Part shown: positions 8,827-17,789 of the stretch, piece after piece | Position numbering within the stretch: the stretch's first letter is position 1 | How the letters are laid out: the number at the start of each line of letters is the position of its first letter | Assembly: GCF_001042905.1 (NCBI RefSeq) | Contig: NZ_JYLB01000006.1 | Location: 1-64,000 of the forward strand | DNA: 64,000 nt | Reading direction: 5' to 3' | Source: Pseudomonas lini | Lineage (GTDB): Bacteria > Pseudomonadota > Gammaproteobacteria > Pseudomonadales > Pseudomonadaceae | Translations under genes and position numbers: made by a program | Notes under the pieces: model-generated | Seen by the model: the letters and a program-made list of their open reading frames with translations, nothing else | What the model was told of the DNA's origin: nothing | The model's database searches: none

Positions 8827-9206
8827 TACTCACTGAATACAAAGCTTTCTTGTGCCAGCTTATGTTTGGTCCGGTAATTGGTTTCCCACTCAAGATAGTC
8901 TTCGGGAGGTTCTGGGCTGATTCCTTGGGTGGACCAATATTGTTCTCCATAGGCTATCAACATGGCCCAGTGGTACTCCAGTTCGTGGCTCCTTGAAATG
9001 ACAGCCATGTAGTTAGTGACAGGCGTGTTTATTACAGGCGCAGCAGCCATCTGCGAATCGGCTTCCGCTTCGGTCCTGTTGGCATAGTGGACAATAATTC
9101 CTCGGATGACTTCGACCCAACTACGCATGTTGAAAATAACCGTTTCAGCCGGGTCATCATCATCTTGGAAAACCATCCCATCGACAAAATTATCTCTGTG
9201 CATCAT
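8826..9206 (-). CDS. putative immunity protein of the rhs1 tip
   Basis: A 126-residue acidic protein without signal peptide, not assigned to a family. Its ATG at 9206 overlaps the rhs1 stop (ATGA), and an AAAGG stretch six bases upstream serves as ribosome site; a TTG at 9212 is less likely. Direct coupling to the toxin end makes this the first candidate for rhs1 immunity, with the MbcA/ParS-like gene behind it as a second component. The N-terminus is very acidic (FQDDDDPAE), as is common for proteins that cap basic toxin surfaces. It is missing beside the duplicated MbcA/ParS-like gene at 1528. Confidence 0.65.
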   Translation of the reverse strand: MMHRDNFVDGMVFQDDDDPAETVIFNMRSWVEVIRGIIVHYANRTEAEADSQMAAAPVINTPVTNYMAVISRSHELEYHWAMLIAYGEQYWSTQGISPEPPEDYLEWETNYRTKHKLAQESFVFSE

Positions 9207-12200
9207 GAACAACCTTTAATTTTGAATCGGTCGAAGAGTGCGGCTGCTTTTTTCGAATAAATGGCAAACTGACTCCCCTTCGGTTTGGGCGTCGCTCCCT
9301 TGAATTTAACCGGTGTTGAGTTCCTGAGCATGGGGCCACTGACCGCATCATGGCTGTGATCGAGTGTGCCTTGACGTCCCTTGGTAACGAACTCTCCCCA
9401 TTCGCCATTGGGGGAGTCGAATGTCTTGATGTTCAATTTGGCCAGTTCCGAGTTGGGAACATCGAATTGTGTAATAGTCGGATGGTCCCTCATCGCTGCC
9501 CACTCCACAGCCTGTGCCTTGTCAGTCGTTACATAGAAACCTCCTTTACCTGCCGGGTCAAAGTCCAGGCCTCCTCTACCCTTTGAGGGGTCAATAGGAC
9601 CTTGAATATCACCGGCATGGTAAAAGGTGGTCGTTCCAGCATCAGTGGCCAGACCCAGGGGGTCCATCCAGGTGAACGGGTTGGGAGCATAGCAATAGAG
9701 GTTGATTCCTCCTACTAAACCCAAGGGGTCTGGCGTGATGAACCGTCCGATTTGCGGATCGTAAAAACGGAATGTGTTGTAATGCAGTCCTGTTTCGCGA
9801 TCCAGATATTGCCCTTGGTAACGCAGATTCTGTTCTTCGATGTAATGCGCTTCGCGTATTTCTTCGAACGTGTCGCCCCATGTCCGATAACGTGCCTGCC
9901 AGATCGGCTGGCCGTCTGCTTCCACAAGCCGTTCGGGCAGGCCATTAAGGTCGTTGTGGTAATAGCGAAATTTTTGTTGGGGGCCGGTACCATCAACTCT
10001 GGCCAACGGTTCGTAGCTGTTGTCGACGTACAAGTACAGGCTGGTCAGTTCGTTTCGGTGCTCTTGCAATAACTGCAGGGCATCCCAACTGAACCGGGTT
10101 TTTCCCAGCAGATGCCCATCGCCACTGCATTCGGTCTTTTCTACGCGACGCCCGAGCGGATCGTAGGCCATTGTCACTACTGTTTCAGCGGTGCCTTGGC
10201 GATTGCGTACCTCAATCAACCGACTTTCTGCGTCGTATCTGAAGTGTTGGGTTCCCCGGCTGACACTGCGTTTCTCGATCAAACGTCCAAAGGCGTCGTA
10301 TCGATAACGTTTGTCCTGGTAAGTCAGTAGTTTGTTGTGCTTTACCAAGCCCGAACCCGACGGTGGACCGTCGAGCAGGTTTGCAGCGGCGTCATAGGCG
10401 AATGTTTCGCTCTGGCCCTGCGTACCGTTCTGGCTCGCTACAATTCGGCCGCTGGCGTCGTAATGCAGTAATTGGCGCAACTGGCCAGCTGGCTGCTGTT
10501 CAATACGCTCGATCAGGTTGTCACTGGCATCGTAATCGAAGTGCTGTTGAGCAGAAGCAGGCAGTTGTGATGGCTGGCCTGTCGGCCTGTGGGTGCGTGT
10601 GCGCAAGCGGCCGTTTTGACCATATTCGCTGCGAGTCGTGATTTGACCTTGTGTACGCAGTACTTCTCGGTGCAGGCGATCTCGCTCGAAATCGCTGATC
10701 ACCTGCCCATCCAAATTGAGCTGGTGCAGGTGGCCGCTACCGTAATACAGCCGATTGACCCATCGACCATCAGGTAGCAACGTTTGAATCAGATTGCCAA
10801 GTTCATCGTAGCGGTGATGCAGGCTCGCGCCAGAACAATGCTCTTCGATTAAATGCCCCATAGCATCGTAGGCAAAGGCGAGTTTTTGTTCATTTCCCTG
10901 ATGGTCGATGAAAACGATCCCGGCTATTTTTCCCGCCGCATCGTAGGCGTATTCGGTTCTTCCATCCTCCGTTATCTTTCTCAGCAAGCGCCCGACGGGG
11001 TCTCGTTCCATGCGATGCACGATGGAGCCCACAGACTCTTGGGACAGTGGGTCGTTCGAAGGTGCTGGAGTTGTCTCGGCGAGAGCAACCTGACTGAGTG
11101 AATCATAGATATAGCGGTGCGCACTTCCGTCGAGGTTGTACTGTGCGCTCAAGCGGTTGCCCGCATCCCACTCGAACCGATAGCGTTCGTTGTTCTCGTT
11201 GATTAGCGCCTGCAGGCGTCCGAAACGGTCATAACTGAATTGCACAGCACGGCCATGCGCGTCGCGGCGTTGGCTGACTTGTCCCCGACGATTATGTTGA
11301 TAGCTGATCAGGTGTCCTGCGGGATCCTTGTAACCGATCAGTTGACCAATGGCATCACGCTGGAAATGTTCTGTGCGACCGTCCGGCAGCTGTCGCTCGA
11401 TCAAGCGCCCACGGATGTCATACCGATAGTGAGTATGCTCGCCCAGTGCATTCGTGGTGGTTTGCAGGTATCCGCGATTGTCGTAGCTGAAACGGGTTGG
11501 CTGGTTGGAGCAATCAATATGTTCTACGAGTTGGCCCAAGGTGTTCCAGCGTAGCTTCTTGGACTTTCCGATAGCGTCAATGATTTCCACGGCCTGACCA
11601 TGGGCGTCATAGCGATATTGGGTGGCATGTCCCAGCGGGTCAGTTTCCTTGATGCAATTGCCACGCGAGTCATAAAGGAATTGCCAGCAGTTGCCACCCT
11701 TGTCGACTTGCGTCAGCGGGAGCGCCCAATGTTCCAGCCACGCTATCGATTCCCGGCGACCTGCAGGGTCGAGGGTCTCGGTGAGATTGCCAGATTCATC
11801 GTAACTGTACTCATACCGGCCGCCTGCAGGGTCGGTCGCGTTGAGTAACTGACGCTCGTCATTCCACTCGAATTGCCAGGTCAGACCCAGGTTATCGGTG
11901 TATTCAGTGATCTGGTGCTGCCGGTTCCATTTACGCGTGCTGGTTCTTTGCAGGCTGTCGGTGATCGTTGTGATACCAGCCTGAAGATCGTAGTGGAATT
12001 GGTATTCGTCACCCTCGTCGGTCCAGTGCCTGACGACCCGCCACTCGGTATCCTCCAGCAAAGCCCATTGGTAAAAACAACGTAGTCCAGTAGGCAACTG
12101 GTGCTCCACCATCCGACGGTTTTCGTCATAGACAAAGCGTCTCTGGACTTGGCCGCCTGCATCCTGGGCTTCTGCCAGATCACCCTGTGGATCATAGGTG

Positions 12201-13681
12201 TAGCTCGTCAGCACTTCCCTTCGTTGATCTGCGTATAGCCTTTCGATCTGGCGGACCCGTCGGGGCCATTGCTTGTCGTAGATCAGTTCGACCCGAACCA
12301 GATCGAAGGTGTCACGCAGTCGGCTGATGCGCCCGGTTTCGTCATAGTCAAGATAGATGCGATTGTCATTGCGGTCGCCCAATTGGCTCAGGCGCAACAG
12401 CGAAGGTGTCCCTGGTGTGGGATCAAACAGCCGATACAGTCCGTCCTCGCTGTCGATCAACAATTGGCCGTTGCGATGACGACGAAAGCCCAGCCCCTCA
12501 CCGGAGCTAAACATTGCGCTACCCGGCGGCAATGAACCGATTTCTATGCGTCGTCCTTGCTCATCGGTGTAAATCAGCTGTTCACCCCCATCGGGGTGGG
12601 GCTGTACTTGCACGCTGATTTCATACGGGACACTCCAGCCCGCACCGAACAGCCCATCTCGGCGGTCGTCGCGGCTGTTGTAGAAGCGTTGCCAACCGAT
12701 AGGCAGATGCCCTGGCAACACGAAGTCCAGCTCATTATCTGCGCCTAGGACCTTGGCACCCAAAGCTGCATGAACAGGGTTGGGTGAACCGACAGCAGCA
12801 TTGGCGGCCGCTCCCATAGCCTGGCTTACAGCATAAGAACCTACGGCACCAAGCAGCAGGCACGGCAGATTGCTCAATGTCTTGCCCTTGGCACCCTTGA
12901 GCAACATCAATGCTTCGATTGCCAGGCCAACCCCTGGTGTCTTGCCACTTCGAATTTCCTGAACAACTACCGTGCCACCTCCGATGGTCACGTTGGGTGA
13001 AATCAGTCCGGAAGAAACCACTGTTGCGTCACACATACTACGGTCACCACTGCGTACCGCAGGCTGACCGTTGATGGTTACTTTTTCCGAACCTTCGGCC
13101 AGTAGTTGGGGCGGCATCGGAGGGTGACGGGTGCAAGCAATAAAGTCCGTCATGCGCGGCACGACGCCCGGTGCGGGGCTAGCGACGGTCGGTCGCCACA
13201 GCTGTGAAAAGAACCCCTCGGCTATATCCAGAAATCCTGGTTCTGGCGCGCTAGCATCTTCTGGAGGGGGCTCAAGTTCTAGCGTGCCTGAGGCTTCGAG
13301 TTTGGCTGGTGCTATGCCGGCTGCTCGTGCTGCGGGGATCGAATTGATTAAAGTGTTGGGTGAGCCGACAGCGATGTTGGCCTGGATCGTCGGTGGGAAA
13401 ATTGCATTGGCAAGGTCTTCGCACATTTTGCTCAGCCCTTTGTCTGCCCCGGTCTTGCTCATCGCCATGCCGACAACTAGCCCGACCACCGCACAGAGGA
13501 TGCAGCCACCGATACCGGCGGTGGCGAGGGTAATACCTGCTGCTGCGGCCACCGCAGCCGTCGCCAGTGCGGTGATTGCTACGTTTGCTGCTACTTCGAG
13601 TACTCCGCCGAGGATGTCGGCCATCATCGACGTATGCGTCAGCGCATCGCCAAGGCGAGCAGCCCAGAGTGCATCAGACAT
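9203..13681 (-). CDS. Rhs effector 1 with ADP-ribosyltransferase-like tip
   Basis: A 1492-residue polymorphic effector built like rhs2: prePAAR motif AARLGDALTHT at residues 7-17, hydrophobic helices about 28-72, PAAR-type region to about 245, YD-repeat shell, and self-cleavage region ending DPLGL at 1340-1344. The 148-residue tip begins TTTFYHAGDIQGP, then GGLDFDPAGKGGFYVTTDK and AQAVEWAA. This spacing of FYHxG, GGFYVTT and QAxxWA resembles DUF3990 and related ADP-ribosyltransferase-fold toxins, so NAD-dependent modification or NAD loss in the target is the likely activity. The family call is by eye. An Eag chaperone gene lies 13 bp upstream and VgrG before it, so this is the primary cargo of that VgrG. 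The coding DNA differs from rhs2 at many third positions, so the two are not recent copies. Confidence 0.93.
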   Translation of the reverse strand: MSDALWAARLGDALTHTSMMADILGGVLEVAANVAITALATAAVAAAAGITLATAGIGGCILCAVVGLVVGMAMSKTGADKGLSKMCEDLANAIFPPTIQANIAVGSPNTLINSIPAARAAGIAPAKLEASGTLELEPPPEDASAPEPGFLDIAEGFFSQLWRPTVASPAPGVVPRMTDFIACTRHPPMPPQLLAEGSEKVTINGQPAVRSGDRSMCDATVVSSGLISPNVTIGGGTVVVQEIRSGKTPGVGLAIEALMLLKGAKGKTLSNLPCLLLGAVGSYAVSQAMGAAANAAVGSPNPVHAALGAKVLGADNELDFVLPGHLPIGWQRFYNSRDDRRDGLFGAGWSVPYEISVQVQPHPDGGEQLIYTDEQGRRIEIGSLPPGSAMFSSGEGLGFRRHRNGQLLIDSEDGLYRLFDPTPGTPSLLRLSQLGDRNDNRIYLDYDETGRISRLRDTFDLVRVELIYDKQWPRRVRQIERLYADQRREVLTSYTYDPQGDLAEAQDAGGQVQRRFVYDENRRMVEHQLPTGLRCFYQWALLEDTEWRVVRHWTDEGDEYQFHYDLQAGITTITDSLQRTSTRKWNRQHQITEYTDNLGLTWQFEWNDERQLLNATDPAGGRYEYSYDESGNLTETLDPAGRRESIAWLEHWALPLTQVDKGGNCWQFLYDSRGNCIKETDPLGHATQYRYDAHGQAVEIIDAIGKSKKLRWNTLGQLVEHIDCSNQPTRFSYDNRGYLQTTTNALGEHTHYRYDIRGRLIERQLPDGRTEHFQRDAIGQLIGYKDPAGHLISYQHNRRGQVSQRRDAHGRAVQFSYDRFGRLQALINENNERYRFEWDAGNRLSAQYNLDGSAHRYIYDSLSQVALAETTPAPSNDPLSQESVGSIVHRMERDPVGRLLRKITEDGRTEYAYDAAGKIAGIVFIDHQGNEQKLAFAYDAMGHLIEEHCSGASLHHRYDELGNLIQTLLPDGRWVNRLYYGSGHLHQLNLDGQVISDFERDRLHREVLRTQGQITTRSEYGQNGRLRTRTHRPTGQPSQLPASAQQHFDYDASDNLIERIEQQPAGQLRQLLHYDASGRIVASQNGTQGQSETFAYDAAANLLDGPPSGSGLVKHNKLLTYQDKRYRYDAFGRLIEKRSVSRGTQHFRYDAESRLIEVRNRQGTAETVVTMAYDPLGRRVEKTECSGDGHLLGKTRFSWDALQLLQEHRNELTSLYLYVDNSYEPLARVDGTGPQQKFRYYHNDLNGLPERLVEADGQPIWQARYRTWGDTFEEIREAHYIEEQNLRYQGQYLDRETGLHYNTFRFYDPQIGRFITPDPLGLVGGINLYCYAPNPFTWMDPLGLATDAGTTTFYHAGDIQGPIDPSKGRGGLDFDPAGKGGFYVTTDKAQAVEWAAMRDHPTITQFDVPNSELAKLNIKTFDSPNGEWGEFVTKGRQGTLDHSHDAVSGPMLRNSTPVKFKGATPKPKGSQFAIYSKKAAALFDRFKIKGCS

Positions 13682-13694
13682 AACAAGTACTCAT

Positions 13695-14129
13695 CTACGT
13701 GACGACATCGAACTGTAACGAGTTCTTGATAGTCGCCCAGTGTGCAGCTTCGGCATCTCCCAGCTTTTGGGCCTTTACGTAACTGAGGGCAAGTAACTTG
13801 CGAGTGCCGGGCAGCACAAGCGCCAATTGGTACTGGAATACCTTTTCGTTGCCTTTGTGAAACTGGCTGCGCAGCTCGATGCCTTCGATTTCTTGAGCTG
13901 CCCCCAAACGCACTGGCTGACCAGGTTGATAGCGCAGCTCCTGAACCTGTTGTTCGAGTCGCTTGAGCTGGCTGTCGAGATTGCTTTGCAAGGTCTCGCC
14001 ATCAGCGAGAAGGCTGCGACTGACGATTAATGAAGTTCCTAGTTCGGGAAACTTCAAGATGTTGATTGTCGCGTCTTGCAGTTCACCTGTAGGCAGGTTG
14101 AATTGGAGTTCGTTGATGCGATAGGTCAT
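13695..14129 (-). CDS. Eag chaperone, DUF1795 (DcrB-like)
   Basis: A 144-residue cytosolic protein of the DUF1795/DcrB-like family (start MTYRINELQFNLP, end AQKLGDAEAAHWATIKNSLQ). In T6SS loci these are the Eag chaperones that bind the prePAAR motif and shield the N-terminal transmembrane helices of Rhs effectors until they are loaded on VgrG. It lies between vgrG (15 bp gap) and rhs1 (13 bp gap), the canonical order. It is the only intact eag gene for two full-length prePAAR-Rhs proteins here. Fragments resembling its C-terminus (about 3010-3060) and its N-terminus (start of the 16337 gene) suggest that further copies once existed. Confidence 0.9.
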   Translation of the reverse strand: MTYRINELQFNLPTGELQDATINILKFPELGTSLIVSRSLLADGETLQSNLDSQLKRLEQQVQELRYQPGQPVRLGAAQEIEGIELRSQFHKGNEKVFQYQLALVLPGTRKLLALSYVKAQKLGDAEAAHWATIKNSLQFDVVT

Positions 14130-14144
14130 GGAGCCGAGATCTCT

Positions 14145-16088
14145 TTATGAATTGCCTTTGGGCTGGGGAAACATCGCGTCCACGCCAGCCTTGATATTGG
14201 CTTTGATGCCTTGGCCATCAGGTGTAGCGCCAGCTTCGCCGCCATTATTAAGGTGCAGTACCCCGCCTGTATTGAACTGGGCGTCACCCTTGGCATAAAA
14301 ATCGATTTGTACACCGCTGAGGTTGATTTGACCGCTGGCGTTGAGCTCCAGAATACTTTTGCCGCATACCAGGCGCAGGTTCTCTCCCACTTCTATAACG
14401 TAACTGGTGCCGATGCTGTCCGTTTTCTTGCGGCCAACCAGCAGGATGTCTTCATCCTTGACCGCACGCAGACGCGTATGACCGATGGTCACCGTCTCGT
14501 TATGCCCGATGCTCTTGTTGCGGTCGTGGCCCACCGAGTGGCTTTCATCCACCTCGACCACGATGTCCTGATTGCGCTCGGCATGGATGTACAGCTGCTC
14601 GGCGCCTTTTTTGTCTTCCATGCGGATTTCGTTGAAATTCGCCGGTGAGCCGCCCTTGCTTGAACGGCTTTTCATGCCGCTCTGGGTGGCGTTTTCCGGC
14701 AAGTCGTAGGGCACGGTTTGTTCGGCGTTGTAGACGCGGCCGGTGATGATCGGCCGGTCCGGGTCGCCCTCGAGGAAGCTGACGATCACTTCCTGGCCGA
14801 TCCGTGGGATCTGCATCGAGCCCCAATTTTTACCGGCCCAGGATTGCGACACGCGAATCCAGCACGAGCTGTTTTCGTTGGACTGGTCGTGGCGGTCCCA
14901 ATAGAAATGCACTTTCACCCGGCCGAACTGGTCGGTCCAGATTTCCTCGCCCTTGGGGCCAACCACCAGTGCGGTCTGCGGGCCTTTGACGATGGGGCGG
15001 TGGGTGTTGGGCAGGGGGCGGTAGCTTTGTTGGGCGTCGATGCAGGTCAGGCTGCTTTCGAACTGCGCCGAAGCGCCTGCGCCGCCGGTTTCCCCGCTTT
15101 CCTGGGAGACGTAGTAACGGGCGCCGGCGATCAGGTATTCGCGGTTCTGGTCCTGGCGGCTGAAGCCCGTGAGGCTGAACAAATGTCCTGACCCCAAGCC
15201 CCGAGCGTTGCCGGCGAACTCGACCTGTTCGTGCAGCGTCTGCAAGGCTTCGATGCGGGTGCGGGCGTAATGTTCGCCGTCTGCGCTTTGCACATAGGTG
15301 CCGGGATAGTCGTACAGTGGATAGTCGCCGGCGGTGTGCGGACGAGGCATGGCCGAGCGCACGTCAATTCGCGCGCTGGGGCGCTGGAAGTCATAGTCGT
15401 TGAGTTCCAGCGAGCCCGGCTGGACTTCCTGGGCCAGGCGCCAATCGTGGATGTGATCGCGTTCGCGCTGCTGTTCATTCTTGGGGTAGTAGGGCACCGA
15501 CGCGTAGCCGGGCACGCTGGTGTGGGCGCCGTAGGCATCGGCCAACACCAGCACATGACGACCCTGTTCATGGCGGAAGAAGTAGTAGATCCCTTCCTGT
15601 TCCATCAGGCGGCTGACGAAATCGAAGCTGGTTTCGCGATACTGCACGCAGTATTCCCACTCGCGATAGGGCCGGCTCAGGGCATCTTCGAAGTCGGAAA
15701 AACCCAGGTCGCGAAAAACCTGTTTGATGATTTGCGGGATGGTCAGGTTCTGGAAAATCCGGCAATCGGAGGTGCGGGTCAGCAGCCATAGCCAGGGACG
15801 TAGCGTGGCCTGGTAGCTGGCGAACTGGCCCTGGTCGACGTTCTGGCTGCAACGGGCAACGATGCCATGGAAATAGCGCTCACCACCGTCGTCCAGTTGC
15901 AGGCTCAGGCACATGGGTTTGCCGAGCAACTGGTTGAGGTCGATGGCATTGTCCAGCGAGTGCAGCTGCAACTCATAGTTGAACAGCCGCCCCAACTCTT
16001 CGCCGCCGCCCATGTCCTTGAGCAACAGCACTTCAGGTCCCAGAGGGCTGGTGATCTTTGCCAGGCGTGAGGCTTGGTTGAATAACAT
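14145..16088 (-). CDS. vgrG: VgrG spike protein (TssI) of the Rhs array
   Basis: A 647-residue T6SS spike trimer subunit. The N-terminal two thirds match the gp27-like part (SRLMEQEGIYYFFRHEQG). An OB-fold with GPKGEEIWTDQFGRVKVHF lies at about 380-410, followed by the gp5-like repeat region (ERNQDIVVEVDESHSVGHDR) forming the needle. There is no extra catalytic domain at the C-terminus, which ends soon after the beta-helix. An AAGGA lies eight bases before the ATG. It heads the minus-strand operon vgrG-eag-rhs1 and so should carry an Rhs effector on its tip through the PAAR-type domain of that protein. It differs clearly from the second VgrG at 50875-52902. Confidence 0.95.
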   Translation of the reverse strand: MLFNQASRLAKITSPLGPEVLLLKDMGGGEELGRLFNYELQLHSLDNAIDLNQLLGKPMCLSLQLDDGGERYFHGIVARCSQNVDQGQFASYQATLRPWLWLLTRTSDCRIFQNLTIPQIIKQVFRDLGFSDFEDALSRPYREWEYCVQYRETSFDFVSRLMEQEGIYYFFRHEQGRHVLVLADAYGAHTSVPGYASVPYYPKNEQQRERDHIHDWRLAQEVQPGSLELNDYDFQRPSARIDVRSAMPRPHTAGDYPLYDYPGTYVQSADGEHYARTRIEALQTLHEQVEFAGNARGLGSGHLFSLTGFSRQDQNREYLIAGARYYVSQESGETGGAGASAQFESSLTCIDAQQSYRPLPNTHRPIVKGPQTALVVGPKGEEIWTDQFGRVKVHFYWDRHDQSNENSSCWIRVSQSWAGKNWGSMQIPRIGQEVIVSFLEGDPDRPIITGRVYNAEQTVPYDLPENATQSGMKSRSSKGGSPANFNEIRMEDKKGAEQLYIHAERNQDIVVEVDESHSVGHDRNKSIGHNETVTIGHTRLRAVKDEDILLVGRKKTDSIGTSYVIEVGENLRLVCGKSILELNASGQINLSGVQIDFYAKGDAQFNTGGVLHLNNGGEAGATPDGQGIKANIKAGVDAMFPQPKGNS

Positions 16089-16121
16089 GGTCGTCCTTAT
16101 CGCTGCCGCAATCCTTTTGAC

Positions 16122-16180
16122 GCTGCCGAAGATTGCAGCCTTTTGACTTTAAATATCAAGAGATCGCAGCCTTCGGCAGC
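16122..16180. repeat. REP-like inverted repeat upstream of vgrG
   Basis: GCTGCCGAAGATTGCAGCC at 16122-16140 and GATCGCAGCCTTCGGCAGC at 16162-16180 form an imperfect inverted repeat with a 10-bp perfect outer arm (GCTGCCGAAG/CTTCGGCAGC). This is a common extragenic palindrome type in fluorescent pseudomonads. It lies in the 248-bp divergent region between vgrG and the 16337 gene. I see no clear promoter in the rest of that region. Confidence 0.7.
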
Positions 16181-16336
16181 TCGTACAGAGGCGCGCGACC
16201 GCCAGGGGCGGTGGCGCTGAAGCCATAATGTAGTTCGTTAGTTGAGGGAGAGGAACCAGGTTCTTGATTGTTACCAAGCATTACCTGAATATCTGCTCCT
16301 CCGCGCGTCACCTCACGTCCATGGAAGGCGATTACT

Positions 16337-16744
16337 GTGACCTCTTACCGCATTCAAGAAGCTGATCTTGAAGTCCCCGATACATGGCAGGACCAGAGCA
16401 TCAATATTTTTGAGCCTGGTGAAGCGCTAAGGGCGTACGTGGAAAAAGCAGACGCTGACTCAATTCGCGTTCGAATTATTGATCGCACGCTGGACGCCGC
16501 TTTGCATGCTATCGGGTTTTCGAAGACGGCAGAGAATGATGTTTATTTTTTGGATGTCCCGGACGGCACGCAGAAGGCCAAGGTATTGGATGCTCTACGT
16601 TTACTGAGAGTGGCCTTTTCGGCGGGTAAGGAATGGTGTCCGTCTGAAGTCTTTGAATACTTTCGGGACATGGGTTTGCTGAGCGGTAAGTATTTGAGAG
16701 TCTCGTGGACGCAGCCCGGCCAATACCTTCTTACGGACGCCTGA
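16337..16744 (+). CDS. hypothetical protein with an Eag-like N-terminal start
   Basis: A 135-residue protein with GTG start and a GGAAGG ribosome site eight bases upstream. The first 25 residues (TSYRIQEADLEVPDTWQDQS, then INIF) resemble the N-terminus of the DUF1795 Eag protein (TYRINELQFNLPTGELQDAT, then INIL). The remaining 110 residues do not, and I do not recognise them. The simplest reading is a fusion in which the start of a lost eag gene now drives a different, possibly immunity-type domain. It is the first of three plus-strand genes inserted between two minus-strand T6SS operons. Its product has no signal peptide and is probably cytosolic. Confidence 0.65.
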   Translation: MTSYRIQEADLEVPDTWQDQSINIFEPGEALRAYVEKADADSIRVRIIDRTLDAALHAIGFSKTAENDVYFLDVPDGTQKAKVLDALRLLRVAFSAGKEWCPSEVFEYFRDMGLLSGKYLRVSWTQPGQYLLTDA

Positions 16745-16771
16745 GTCATGGCAACAAGGGGAGAGTTTTCA

Positions 16772-17305
16772 ATGAGTACCAATCTAGACAATGTATTGCT
16801 GCTTGCCCTGGCCTATGACGAATTGGATAAATTCCTCGTAGGCGAGCCGTTCTACTTTCAAGAAGCCAAAAACGACTACGAGGAACCGCAAAATATCTTC
16901 GTGGCCTTCGATTTGCTGGTGTTGCGTTACTGGCAGCAGACCCGCGACGCCAACTTCCCCGCACGCTTCGTGGCGGCTTTTCTCAAGATTCTCGCGACCT
17001 ACCCCGATCGTAATCGGGCGATCTATGCCGCAGCGGGCTGGGTTTGGTATTACCTTTTTTGCCTGAGCCAAAAGCGCGAGGAGCCCGAGGGGCTCTATGC
17101 CGAGCTGTTCGAAATCGACATGGGGTCCGTGGCCTTGGCCCTTCGAAGGCAGCTTGAGATCAATAAGGCAGCGCTTATCCTGGATACACGTTGGGCTGGT
17201 GGCAGTTGGAACAGCGAGAACGGTTTATGGGAGCCGTTGATGCGTACCGCCCTGAACGTCAGGGACAAGCTTGGAGGACCGGACTACGTGCCTGCCAATA
17301 TCTGA
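16772..17305 (+). CDS. hypothetical protein in the VgrG/ClpV interval
   Basis: A 177-residue protein of unknown family, rich in aromatic residues and helix-forming stretches (AIYAAAGWVWYYLFCLSQ), without signal peptide. The ATG at 16772 is chosen because AAGGGGAG lies eight bases upstream; an ATG at 16748, three bases past the previous stop, lacks a good site. It forms a tight operon with the genes on either side. The context (small, unassigned, beside vgrG and an Eag-like fragment) fits an orphan immunity or effector accessory protein. No motif supports a specific function. Confidence 0.6.
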   Translation: MSTNLDNVLLLALAYDELDKFLVGEPFYFQEAKNDYEEPQNIFVAFDLLVLRYWQQTRDANFPARFVAAFLKILATYPDRNRAIYAAAGWVWYYLFCLSQKREEPEGLYAELFEIDMGSVALALRRQLEINKAALILDTRWAGGSWNSENGLWEPLMRTALNVRDKLGGPDYVPANI

Positions 17306-17387
17306 TGAGTTATGGATCGCTGGCGGTAATCGATGTCGGAAGCATTTCACTAAACGACTTCGGTTGAACGGTATTAGCGTTTTAGAG

Positions 17388-17657
17388 ATGACTGTGAAAT
17401 TTCAAGATGTTTTGGTAAGTCGCGAACACATGTTCTCCGTGGGCTTCGAGCAAGACTCGGGCCGATTTTACGTATCTATACCGGTCAGCAACGGCATGGT
17501 CGACTACGAGGAATACTATGAAGTTGATCGCGCGACCTTTGATCTTTTTAAGCGTGACCCGGATGCTGCGCTGCGGTTTGTTATGCGTTGCAGGAAGCGT
17601 GAACTGGACGAACTGTTGATTGTCCAGCCGGGTACCAACCGTGGCACCGCCATCTGA
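17388..17657 (+). CDS. small hypothetical protein downstream in the same interval
   Basis: An 89-residue protein of unknown role, with a conserved-looking body (SREHMFSVGFEQDSGRFYVS; EEYYEVDRATFDLFKRD; ELDELLIVQPGTNRGTAI). An open frame extends upstream to 17271, but its first 39 codons overlap the previous gene and look non-coding, so the ATG at 17388 is preferred. There is only a weak ribosome site. A 20-codon frame starting at 17305 (overlapping the previous stop as TGATG) ends at 17367, so a frameshifted longer ancestor is possible. It is the last gene before a REP doublet that separates it from the convergent clpV operon. Confidence 0.55.
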   Translation: MTVKFQDVLVSREHMFSVGFEQDSGRFYVSIPVSNGMVDYEEYYEVDRATFDLFKRDPDAALRFVMRCRKRELDELLIVQPGTNRGTAI

Positions 17658-17700
17658 TGATGGGCACGCGCCATTTTTCACCTGCCGGAACCGGATCAAG

Positions 17701-17789
17701 TGTGGGAGCGGGCTTGCTCGCGAATGCAATCTGTCAGCGACATTGATGTTGGCTGACACAACGCCTTCGCGAGCAAGCCCGCTCCCACA
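17701..17789. repeat. REP doublet between convergent operons
   Basis: A 24-base arm TGTGGGAGCGGGCTTGCTCG... at 17701-17724 recurs as its exact reverse complement at 17766-17789. The spacer itself contains a TGTCAGC/GCTGACA stem. This is the typical paired REP element of fluorescent pseudomonads. It lies between the stops of the 17388 gene and clpV and could act as a bidirectional transcription end or RNA-stabilising structure. Confidence 0.9.

Noticed and set aside
1..16088. Mobile element carrying the Rhs array
   Set aside because: No transposase, integrase, tRNA-linked att site or terminal repeats were seen; the turnover is explained by recombination between rhs cores.
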